From the IMG/VR virus record IMGVR_UViG_3300027816_000052, positions 64,480 through 128,479 of that record: a DNA stretch of 64,000 nucleotides; one strand, 5' to 3'. This DNA comes from a virus. This document shows, piece after piece, positions 25,295-32,580 of this stretch. The notes beneath the pieces are model-generated. The model did no database searches. It had not been told where the DNA came from and saw only the letters and a list, made by a program, of their open reading frames with translations. Both the position numbers and the translations under genes were made by a program. The first letter of the stretch is position 1. Every line of letters starts with the position of its first letter.

Positions 25295-26544
25295 TTAAAT
25301 TATTGATTTATAAAATTCCGCTCTGTTTTTAGTAACAATTGATAATTCATATTTATCTTTGACTGTTTCATAAAGTCTTTCACCAAGGTCTTTAGCCCAA
25401 TTTGGATTTTGAATAAGTTTCTTCATGTACTTTGCCCAATCACCATGATTTCTATTTTCATTTACCAAAAGTGCATTACCATCAACAAATTTACCATTTT
25501 CCAATGCATGGGTCAAGTCAATGGTATATGGACCAACATCTGAAGCTATAATTGCTTTCTTATAGAAACCCGCTTCAATAACTTTAAGCTGCGATTTCAT
25601 TCGATTAAACATATGATTCATAATTGGTGCTAAGGATACATCAAATTTTGTATAATTCTTTGCATATGATGTTATTGGTCGGGTCCAAACTCTTTCATAT
25701 GGTTCATTCTTAAATTTAGTTGTATCAAATTCAACAAATTTATCCAATTCTTTTTTATATTCCGGTGAAACCAAATTGTATTTATTTGTAAAAATTTCTT
25801 CATATTTAACCCACACCGTTTCATGTGGTTTAATTGGTCTTTTCTTTTGTTCACCAGTTTGCTGATTAATTTCAGTTATTTCACCTCTAGTATCAAAACC
25901 ACAAAGGAAAACTTTCATTTTATCTTTTTCTGATGAAAGTGCGTTAAATGTACCATCCAACAATTTTAAATCATGTAAGTGAGATGAACCACCTAACCAA
26001 CCAAAACGAAGTCTCTCATCTTCTTCTGTAACACCTTTAAATTGTTCTGTTTTTGTATCAATTGCATTTGGAAATACAACAACATCATTATGGAATTTTC
26101 TTATTTGGTCAGCAAAAATTTCTGTTGTTGTTGTAATATATTTTGCATATCTAAGACTTTCAATAATCTTCTCATTAATTTTATGTTGTACAATTACCGA
26201 ATGCAAAGGATGTTCTTTTGTGGGTAACCAATAATCATCGATATCTGCAATCGTGATAATACCCATATTGTTAAGCATTTTAACAATTTCTGGAGACCTA
26301 TCATAATCTCTACCAATACTTCGATGGTAGTGAACAATTTGATATTGCTTCCAATAATTTAAATTATCAACTTGTGGGTCGTAATCGATATCCACATGAA
26401 AATCATCCGGATACATGTTTTGTAACATTATGTGGGGGTCTACTGATCTGTAGGAACCTAACCAACCCCCGAACGGTCAGATGGGAGTACTAAGACTCGA
26501 ATCTTTTCACGACCGTTAAGGGGCGAAATTTGTGTGTTTGTCAT
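25295..26544 (-). pseudogene. Glycosyltransferase (GT-B type) with a frameshift near its N terminus
   Basis: The long frame (ATG 26428) starts mid-domain at LQNMYPDDFHVDIDYD. Upstream, another frame starting at ATG 26544 reads MTNTQISPLNGREKIRVLVLPSDRSG, the expected N terminus of this family, and runs into TAG. The frame holding GSYRSVDPHI continues directly into the long frame. The two are joined by a -1 shift, or by adding one G, at the five-G run (26466-26470), giving SGGWLGSYRSVDPHI. The C-terminal part has LRFGWLGGSSHLHDLKLL and KVIEAGFYKKAIIASDVGP. It could be a real mutation, an assembly error in the homopolymer, or programmed frameshifting. Confidence 0.75.
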
Positions 26545-26647
26545 CTTTATCTATAAGATATAGTAATAATTTATTGTTTTTATAAATTATAATCAAAATT
26601 TTTGATTAGTTCAAGTTTTTTATAATTTATTTTTTTAAACCAATAGA

Positions 26648-26656
26648 ATATTTATA
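26648..26656 (+). promoter_or_regulatory. Candidate late promoter ATATTTATA
   Basis: Exact match 3 bases before ATG 26660. The surrounding ~70 bases, including the first codons, are nearly identical to those at 51930. Confidence 0.45.
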
Positions 26657-26659
26657 ATT

Positions 26660-27421
26660 ATGAAAAAGATAAAATTAACAGAATCAGATTTATATAGAAT
26701 TGTTAGAAAGGTTCTTCTTGAGCAAGAGGAAGAAAAGAGAAGTTTTACATTTTCTCCGGGAACATTTGCGTCTTTTATAACATCATCATCAGGTGAAAGA
26801 TTTGTTAAACATCTTAATAACAAATATGATGAGGTTATTATTAATGGTGATTTGGATTTAGATGGAACACCAATTCAATCCTTACCTGATAATCTTCATG
26901 TTGGTGGGGATTTGAATTTATATGGAACACCAATTCAATCCTTACCGGATAATCTTTATGTTGGGAGAAATTTGGATTTAAGAGGAACACCAATTCAATC
27001 CTTACCGGATAATCTTTATGTTGGGAGAAATTTGGATTTACAAGGAACACCAATTCAATACTTACCGGATAATCTTCATGTTGGGGGAAGTTTGTGGTTA
27101 AATGGAACACCAATTCAATACTTACCGGATAATCTTCATGTTGAGGGAAGTTTGGATTTAAGAGGAACACCAATTCAATCCTTACCGGATAATCTTTATG
27201 TTGGGGGATATTTGAATTTACATGAAACACAAATTCAATCCTTACCGGATAATCTTTATGTTGGGGGATATTTGAATTTACATGAAACACAAATTCAATC
27301 CTTACCGGATAATCTTTATGTTGGGGGGACAATTTATATTAATGGAATACCTTTAAATGATAATGATAAGTTGGTTGCAAAATATAAAGAAAAATATAGA
27401 ATTGATAGAGCACTTATTTAA
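26660..27421 (+). CDS. LRR-like 20-residue repeat protein with shared leader, 253 aa
   Basis: Leader KKIKLTESDLYRIVRKVLLE|Q, then a conserved domain (FTFSPGTFASFITSSSGERF, about residues 30-65), then eight repeats of the form TPIQSLPDNLxVGGxLxLxG, then a capping segment. The repeat is 20 residues, exactly 60 bases, and resembles the leucine-rich-like repeats found in several large phages. The stacking LxLxxT ... LPxNL pattern predicts a solenoid that binds another protein or polymer. The gene stands alone behind its own promoter and converges with the virion block (8-base overlap). Two paralogues are in the window, at 2-655 and 51942. Partner unknown. Confidence 0.75.
   Translation: MKKIKLTESDLYRIVRKVLLEQEEEKRSFTFSPGTFASFITSSSGERFVKHLNNKYDEVIINGDLDLDGTPIQSLPDNLHVGGDLNLYGTPIQSLPDNLYVGRNLDLRGTPIQSLPDNLYVGRNLDLQGTPIQYLPDNLHVGGSLWLNGTPIQYLPDNLHVEGSLDLRGTPIQSLPDNLYVGGYLNLHETQIQSLPDNLYVGGYLNLHETQIQSLPDNLYVGGTIYINGIPLNDNDKLVAKYKEKYRIDRALI
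26864..27340 (+). repeat. Tandem 60-base repeats inside the LRR-like gene
   Basis: About eight copies in exact 60-base register, each coding for one 20-residue unit. Copies differ mainly at the codons for variable solenoid positions. Positions 27078-27196 (119 bases) are identical to 52840-52958. Confidence 0.85.
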
Positions 27422-28001
27422 CCTTCTTAGCCTTTGTAATTTTACCCTCAAAAATTGTTTTACCAACTTTGAACTGGATAGTTTCATTTACTTTTGATGT
27501 ATTTTCAATCAATAACCCATTTTCCTCTAAAAGTTCTTCAAATACTTCGCGCATCATTGACTTTAATTCATTTTTATTCGGTAATGATGTAATTTGTTTT
27601 GATTGAACATTAGACGGAGTTTCTTGTCGTTTTGTACCCATCAATCTGCTAGCTTTCTCAACTAATTCATCAGATAGTGCTGTTGTTGGTGGTTGCGGTT
27701 GCTGAATGGGGTGTTCAATCATTAATTTCTTAATTTCATCTGGAAGTCTTGAATTTAAAATTCTATCCTTAACAGGAACCGCTGAATTAATTGGTTTTGG
27801 TTTTACTTGCTGTTCTGAAAGATATTCCTGTGGGATATTATATTTAACATCGGGAACTTCAAAATCGTCAACCTGAGGTCTTTCTACATTTATTCTAGTA
27901 TTTTCACTTATTCCTATATCACTAGTCTGACCTCTAGGAATTTTATTGTGTTTATCCATTATTTTTTTGGATATCATTAGTTTTTCAATAAGTGCGTCCA
28001 T
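27414..28001 (-). CDS. Putative virion-associated protein, 195 aa
   Basis: A Pro/Gln/Lys-rich, largely disordered protein with a helical N terminus (MDALIEKLMISKKIMDKH), a helix near residue 150 (LKSMMREVFEELLEENG) and a short beta C terminus (ETIQFKVGKTIFEGKI). No enzyme motif. It lies in a tight minus-strand block of five genes (30399-27414) with conserved spacing, typical of phage head or neck genes; I cannot name it. Confidence 0.55.
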   Translation of the reverse strand: MDALIEKLMISKKIMDKHNKIPRGQTSDIGISENTRINVERPQVDDFEVPDVKYNIPQEYLSEQQVKPKPINSAVPVKDRILNSRLPDEIKKLMIEHPIQQPQPPTTALSDELVEKASRLMGTKRQETPSNVQSKQITSLPNKNELKSMMREVFEELLEENGLLIENTSKVNETIQFKVGKTIFEGKITKAKKVK

Positions 28002-28006
28002 AGTTT

Positions 28007-28810
28007 TTAGAATTTAGCATTAATAATAAGACGATTCATGGATTTGTCACCAGTTCTGTTATAATTTGGTCTAACTTCATTAAATTTTTCATCGGTAGGG
28101 ATGTAAGTCATGATTTTATCAACCCTAAATAAACGCCAACCCGGAAGTGGTTGTGTACCCAAAAAATCTGTGTGTGATGCACCCAAAAAGTCCCAAGCTC
28201 TTAATACTTGATTACCAGCTTTTGAGTAACCAAAAGCAACAGGTTCAATTTCTCTATTACCTTTACCTCCGGGTTCATCACCATCATAATACATGACCGT
28301 AATTCGTTTATTTTTTATCGAATCCATAATCGAATCAATTTTATTTCCAGTTTTTGGAACATCAGTTGGTATTTCTGGTTCATATTCGTCTGGTCTAAAA
28401 TTCTTGATTATAAGTTTAATCGCATCATCGGTATAACCAGCAGATTTTAAATCACCAACTAAATCTTCAGATGGTTCATATTTTCTTTTGAATGTTGTTG
28501 TATTAATTAATTCTTTTGCAACAGCATCCATAAGATTTTTATCCATACCCGTATTTTTAAGTATGGATGCGGTAATTTTACCAAACTCTTGAACAGTAAT
28601 TCGCCCTTCTTTTATTGCGTCAATAAGTTCTTGACCTGTTTTAGCGACAACTGGATTACCTTCAGAATCTACGTAGGTAATACGTTTAAATCTTGAAACA
28701 GAATCTAATGCATTTTTGACAATATCATCGCTAACCCCCGCAAAAACATCTTCTCTTGCAGGAATTAATTGTTCAATAATTAAACCGGTTAGCGATTCAA
28801 GTAATCTCAT
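28007..28810 (-). CDS. Leader-bearing protein with a WYL-like C-terminal domain, 267 aa
   Basis: The N terminus LLESLTGLIIE|Q fits the shared [L/I]-x-E leader. Residues ~25-165 are helical. The C-terminal ~110 residues (KRITVMYYDGDE ... REIEPVAFGYSKAGNQVLRAWDFLG ... GWRLFRVDKI) show the pattern of a WYL-like domain: G-x-R-x-I-E-P ... L-R-A ... W-x-x-F-x-x-D-K-I. WYL domains usually bind ligands or nucleic acid in transcription regulators; versions also occur in phage virion-type proteins without a DNA-binding head, and none is seen here. It overlaps its upstream neighbour by 4 bases. Confidence 0.6.
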   Translation of the reverse strand: MRLLESLTGLIIEQLIPAREDVFAGVSDDIVKNALDSVSRFKRITYVDSEGNPVVAKTGQELIDAIKEGRITVQEFGKITASILKNTGMDKNLMDAVAKELINTTTFKRKYEPSEDLVGDLKSAGYTDDAIKLIIKNFRPDEYEPEIPTDVPKTGNKIDSIMDSIKNKRITVMYYDGDEPGGKGNREIEPVAFGYSKAGNQVLRAWDFLGASHTDFLGTQPLPGWRLFRVDKIMTYIPTDEKFNEVRPNYNRTGDKSMNRLIINAKF

Positions 28811-29103
28811 TGTCCAAAATCAGGATATGGCTTATTGTTGCTGTATTTATTAAATTTTAAATCACCAATTCTTTCGACATTATCTGTTAAATTACCTGCG
28901 GCTGTGTTATAAACATCTAAATCACCACCGGTACCTTTACCTTTTTCATCTCCGTCAGCAAGAGCATTTGGATTAACATCCGAATATTCGTTCGTTTTCT
29001 TATAGTCGTTCTTTGGGAACAATTTTGCCCTTTCAGCTTCAGCTATCTTTGAAAGGTTATTATTTTCTATTTGATTTGTATCAATTGGTTCTAAGTTTGC
29101 CAT
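28807..29103 (-). CDS. Hypothetical protein of the virion-type block, 98 aa
   Basis: A polar, Asn/Lys/Gly-rich, probably disordered protein (SDVNPNALADGDEKGKGTGGDL). It overlaps both neighbours by 1-4 bases (ATGA-type coupling), so it is translated with them. No motif recognised. Confidence 0.55.
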   Translation of the reverse strand: MANLEPIDTNQIENNNLSKIAEAERAKLFPKNDYKKTNEYSDVNPNALADGDEKGKGTGGDLDVYNTAAGNLTDNVERIGDLKFNKYSNNKPYPDFGQ

Positions 29104-29564
29104 TATAGTAATTTTTTCATTAAATCATTTATTCTTTTTAGACTTTCAGTAACCTGATTATCAAATTTTTGAATCATTTTACTGTTATTTGCATCGACTT
29201 TTGCAATGTTAGGAACAATGTCGATAAATTCACTATTATCAACAGTATATTCTTTTTTTCTATCTTGTGTTGTTTTTAGAGATTCTCTTGACGAACCTAA
29301 TGTTTGTTCAATCCAATTTTTAACTTTGTCTCCACCATTTAATACATAGGGAACATCTTCTTTTCTTCCTTGGTATTTATCGAACCAATTTTTCATTCTT
29401 TTCAATTGCTGATACGTAATTGAATTAGTATTTTGTAGTTCTTGGTTTCTTCTATAACCTTCAATATTAGAATCTGCATCAGGACAAAGACGGAAGCACA
29501 CTTTTAAATGTTGTCGAAGATAGTCAGGAAATGGATATTTTTTACCATATAAATTACTGTTCAT
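29103..29564 (-). CDS. Conserved large-phage protein, 153 aa
   Basis: The N-terminal ~85 residues (YPFPDYLRQHLKVCF ... EGYRRNQELQN ... ITYQQLKRMKNWFDKY ... YVLNGGDKVKNWI) form a helical domain whose pattern, E-G-x-x-R ... S/T-Y-x-x-x-K-R-x-K-N-x-F-D ... L-N-G-G, I associate with proteins beside head genes in other large phages, though I cannot give its function. The C terminus is a coiled-coil-like helix. Confidence 0.55.
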   Translation of the reverse strand: MNSNLYGKKYPFPDYLRQHLKVCFRLCPDADSNIEGYRRNQELQNTNSITYQQLKRMKNWFDKYQGRKEDVPYVLNGGDKVKNWIEQTLGSSRESLKTTQDRKKEYTVDNSEFIDIVPNIAKVDANNSKMIQKFDNQVTESLKRINDLMKKLL

Positions 29565-30399
29565 TTTTAAGTAAATTAAGTAACTCTTTTATTGATAAAC
29601 CCTCTCTATTAGCCATTTTCTTTAAAGACTTCATATTCTTCATAAGAATTTTGCTAGCAGTTTTTTGTTCTTTAGGTCTTACATCATAATCATCAACATA
29701 TTTTTTAGTTAAGATGTCTTCAACCATTTTAACCATTTTTTCTTTTTGTTTTTCAGAAAGTGTCATTCTATCCACAAAACCTTCTTTATTTTTTATGCTA
29801 TTAGGAGCTTTTTTTGTTTTATTACCCGAAGGGTCTTTACCAAATTGTTTTGTTCTTTTTTTAGCTTCATCTGATTCTAAACCCATTTTTTCTAAATGTT
29901 TTTTAGTTTGTTTACCACTCATATTTTTTGTTTCATCATATCCGAAAGCATCTGAAAAATCGGTTTCCGTTATTTCGCCCTCATTATAATATGTTCTAAA
30001 TCCTCGAAGAAGTGGATCATTTGTTTGTCTTGTTGCTGGAATTGTCTGATCAGTTGTTTTTCTTGGATGTTGTGTTAAATCCAAAATAGGAATTTTTGAA
30101 GAAGATAATGTCCCATCCGCATTTATAAATTCTTCAAGCTCATGTTTATCTTTTATTTTAATTAATTCAAATTTTTTCTTAATGTCGTCTTTTGAATATT
30201 TTTTCTTTGATTTAGCGATTTCATATATTAATGATTTAATTTTTGGTAAATCTGAGGTTGGAAAATCGATTTTTACATCATTTTTTCTAGCCTCACTTAT
30301 TGTCGTCTCAACAGAAAAATATAAAGAAATTCTTTCTTTATTCTCTTTTAAGAAGAAATAATAAGGTTTTATAAAATATTCTTTGTTTGTATGAATCAT
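29554..30399 (-). CDS. Basic hypothetical protein, 281 aa
   Basis: Very Lys-rich and mostly helical, with a disordered middle (KTKKAPNSIKNKEGFVDRM) and a helical C terminus. The charge suggests nucleic-acid binding or a scaffold-type role, but there is no motif. It is the first gene of the minus-strand block, with an ATATTTAT motif 15 bases upstream. Confidence 0.5.
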   Translation of the reverse strand: MIHTNKEYFIKPYYFFLKENKERISLYFSVETTISEARKNDVKIDFPTSDLPKIKSLIYEIAKSKKKYSKDDIKKKFELIKIKDKHELEEFINADGTLSSSKIPILDLTQHPRKTTDQTIPATRQTNDPLLRGFRTYYNEGEITETDFSDAFGYDETKNMSGKQTKKHLEKMGLESDEAKKRTKQFGKDPSGNKTKKAPNSIKNKEGFVDRMTLSEKQKEKMVKMVEDILTKKYVDDYDVRPKEQKTASKILMKNMKSLKKMANREGLSIKELLNLLKNEQ

Positions 30400-30414
30400 T
30401 TTTCTTTTTAATTA

Positions 30415-30422
30415 ATAAATAT
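30415..30422 (-). promoter_or_regulatory. Candidate late promoter ATATTTAT
   Basis: Minus-strand match 15 bases before the ATG at 30399; divergent partner of the site at 30433. Confidence 0.4.
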
Positions 30423-30432
30423 CATTCACTTT

Positions 30433-30440
30433 ATATTTAT
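30433..30440 (+). promoter_or_regulatory. Candidate late promoter ATATTTAT
   Basis: Plus-strand match 27 bases before ATG 30468. The 68-base gap thus holds two outward-facing copies. Confidence 0.4.
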
Positions 30441-30467
30441 CTATAAATACAAGAAAAAACACTAAAT

Positions 30468-32333
30468 ATGGCACAACAAAATATAAATCAACACGTTTTT
30501 GATAAATTTTATTTATCGCCAATTAATGGAAATATGGATTTAAGTTTAGCGACAAATAATAATTATAATGAAGAGATTATATTTTCAAATGAAGTAATTG
30601 CATATCTTGATGGTAATAGACTTCCATTACAATTCGATATTAATGATTTGGATTCTAACCCAGAATATACATTAATTTATAAACAATATAATCCAAATAA
30701 TGTGTTATTATCAACAAATTATTGGAATCCAAATAATTTGGTTTTAACTTGTTCTACCATGTTTAACTTATGTGATATTGGTTTAACTGGAACAGATAAT
30801 GGTTTGGTTGACCAAATGACCGGAGAAACAATAACCGTAACAAATGGTTTATTGCCGGATGTTGATAAATTTAATAGGTTAATGTTTGACAGAAGAATGA
30901 AATTGTTTCAGGTAACAGGATATACTAGTTCACGAAATGAAAGATTTTCTGGCTATTCTGCGACAACATTATATGAGGTGGTTTCAAAGACAGGTACAAC
31001 TGAAGGAGTTTATCATGAGCTTTATGGTGGTTTCTATCAAGGATTTTATAAACTATTTGGTTATGATTATCAAACAATGCCAACTAGAATGCCTAAAGGA
31101 TGGACGGTTGAGTTGATGTTAAAACCTCGACTATACCCCGAATATTTTCCATCTAGTGGGGAAACAACTCTCAATGGGTATTATCCTGAAAATAGTAATA
31201 TGTTTTTTTATATGGGGACTAGAGCAGAAAATAAATATTATCATTATGCGGATGGTTCTCCTGTGTCAGATTCCGGGTATACTAGAGCAACATCTGGTTT
31301 AACTTGTTTAAAAACCTGTGCTTGCTCAAATACTGCGGTAACAAATTCTGATTGTATTGAAGTTTATCCACCATCAGCGGTAACTGTTGACCATTCTTAT
31401 GGTGGTTGTGGTTACTATAATGAAGTTGTTTTAGAACCGGAATTAGACCCCGCATGGGATAGTATATCAAATGCAATTTCGCTGAAGTTTTGTGGCAATT
31501 TATCAAATCCTAAACTCGGTGTTAAGGTATTAAGGTTCGTTGGGGATTGTGTTGTTACCGGAAGTTGTGAAACTACTGGTACTACATATACAACAGGATA
31601 CACCGTTACAGAATATTGTTCCCCAAATGGAATTTATGATATTTGTCCATCGGGTAGTTCTTTTGTACAGGTAGAACATTGGGTACAAATTGATGTTGTC
31701 TTTGAAAGGAATGCTTGGATGGATGAATGTGATTTAATTTATAAAGGAGGATTGGGTTCAATAACAAAATTTGAATATTTAGATTCACTTTTAGATAATT
31801 CTGTAGCGTTGGTTTCACCACCTATAACTCATCAACAAACAACCCCAGAACAAATAGAAATTGTAAAGTTAAATGAAGAATGGTTGCTTGAGAAGAAGTA
31901 TAGAATGGGAACCTTAAAGTTTTATGTAAATGGTAAATTATTCTACACAATAGAAGATTTTGAAGAAATAATCCCAAGAGGTGAAAATACTAGGAAAGAA
32001 AGACAAATCGGTGTACCGTTTAATATATCGGTTGGGGGCGGCACTCAAGGATTACACGAAGCATTAATTTTTACTGGGTGTGTAACTGGTTTAACAACAA
32101 CATATAAACAAGACCCAGAATTAGTACCTAACCAAATTTTAAGTGCGACAACATTATCTGGGTTATCAACAAATATTTTAATTGAACCCAATTTTGCGGG
32201 TAATTTTGAAGGAGCAATTGCTCAATTTAGAATGTATATAGAACCATTAAGTGCTGCACAAATCCAACATAATTTTAGAATTTTAAAAGATAAGTTTTTA
32301 CTATTCGATTATTTTTGCGATACTTGTAATTGA
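30468..32333 (+). CDS. Putative virion surface/tail protein with a LamG-like domain, 621 aa
   Basis: Asn/Thr/Gly-rich and beta-rich. Residues ~210-560 look like a concanavalin A/LamG-type beta sandwich: PKGWTVELMLKPR near its start, WVQIDVVFERNAW, MGTLKFYVNGKLFYTIEDF (the typical strand-turn-strand before the ligand edge) and FEGAIAQFRMYIEPLSAAQI at its end, with a Cys-rich insertion (TCLKTCACSNTAV). Such domains bind glycans, so it may be a receptor-binding or decoration protein. It begins the plus-strand block that ends at the fibre genes. Confidence 0.6.
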   Translation: MAQQNINQHVFDKFYLSPINGNMDLSLATNNNYNEEIIFSNEVIAYLDGNRLPLQFDINDLDSNPEYTLIYKQYNPNNVLLSTNYWNPNNLVLTCSTMFNLCDIGLTGTDNGLVDQMTGETITVTNGLLPDVDKFNRLMFDRRMKLFQVTGYTSSRNERFSGYSATTLYEVVSKTGTTEGVYHELYGGFYQGFYKLFGYDYQTMPTRMPKGWTVELMLKPRLYPEYFPSSGETTLNGYYPENSNMFFYMGTRAENKYYHYADGSPVSDSGYTRATSGLTCLKTCACSNTAVTNSDCIEVYPPSAVTVDHSYGGCGYYNEVVLEPELDPAWDSISNAISLKFCGNLSNPKLGVKVLRFVGDCVVTGSCETTGTTYTTGYTVTEYCSPNGIYDICPSGSSFVQVEHWVQIDVVFERNAWMDECDLIYKGGLGSITKFEYLDSLLDNSVALVSPPITHQQTTPEQIEIVKLNEEWLLEKKYRMGTLKFYVNGKLFYTIEDFEEIIPRGENTRKERQIGVPFNISVGGGTQGLHEALIFTGCVTGLTTTYKQDPELVPNQILSATTLSGLSTNILIEPNFAGNFEGAIAQFRMYIEPLSAAQIQHNFRILKDKFLLFDYFCDTCN

Positions 32334-32346
32334 TATCATTATTAAA

Positions 32347-32529
32347 ATGAGTTTTAACAAAAAAATTATTACTAAAGAAAAATTAATTGAAGCTCTTAAT
32401 AGTGAGATTTCATTAGAGAAATTTTTTTCTGCGGATTCAATAGTTTTTAAAGATGATTTATCTCATTATGCTTTTGGGTTATTTAAAGAAGGATTCTCAA
32501 AAGAAGAAATTTTTAAAAAAATCTTGTAA
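32347..32529 (+). CDS. Hypothetical protein, 60 aa
   Basis: A short helical protein (ITKEKLIEALNSEISLEKFF ...) 13 bases after the preceding stop. The N-terminal KIITKEKLIEALNSEISLE is loosely like the shared leader (TKEKL ... L-E), but the match is too weak to count. No family recognised. Confidence 0.45.
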   Translation: MSFNKKIITKEKLIEALNSEISLEKFFSADSIVFKDDLSHYAFGLFKEGFSKEEIFKKIL

Positions 32530-32546
32530 ATAGTTGATTACTACGT

Positions 32547-32576
32547 ATTATGAGTTAGTTTTAAATAACTCATAAT
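32547..32576 (+). other. Perfect 11-base hairpin just before a start codon
   Basis: ATTATGAGTTA (32547-32557), 8-base loop, TAACTCATAAT (32566-32576); the stem ends 4 bases before ATG 32581. There is no T-run, so it is not a standard terminator. It could hide the start codon or bind a regulator. Confidence 0.4.
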
Positions 32577-32580
32577 TCAC

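Noticed and set aside
26430-26545. GC-richer patch that could be a tRNA or small RNA
   Set aside because: On the minus strand it codes for the missing N terminus of the glycosyltransferase once one frameshift is allowed; no cloverleaf or CCA-type end is visible.
26841-27332. Antisense repeat frame (HxDYPVRIELVF units)
   Set aside because: A by-product of the 60-base LRR-like repeats; it has no leader, promoter or sensible ends. The same holds for 52363-52815.
31282-31821. Antisense frames over the LamG-like gene
   Set aside because: They have no leader, promoter or known composition and lie wholly inside a strong plus-strand gene.
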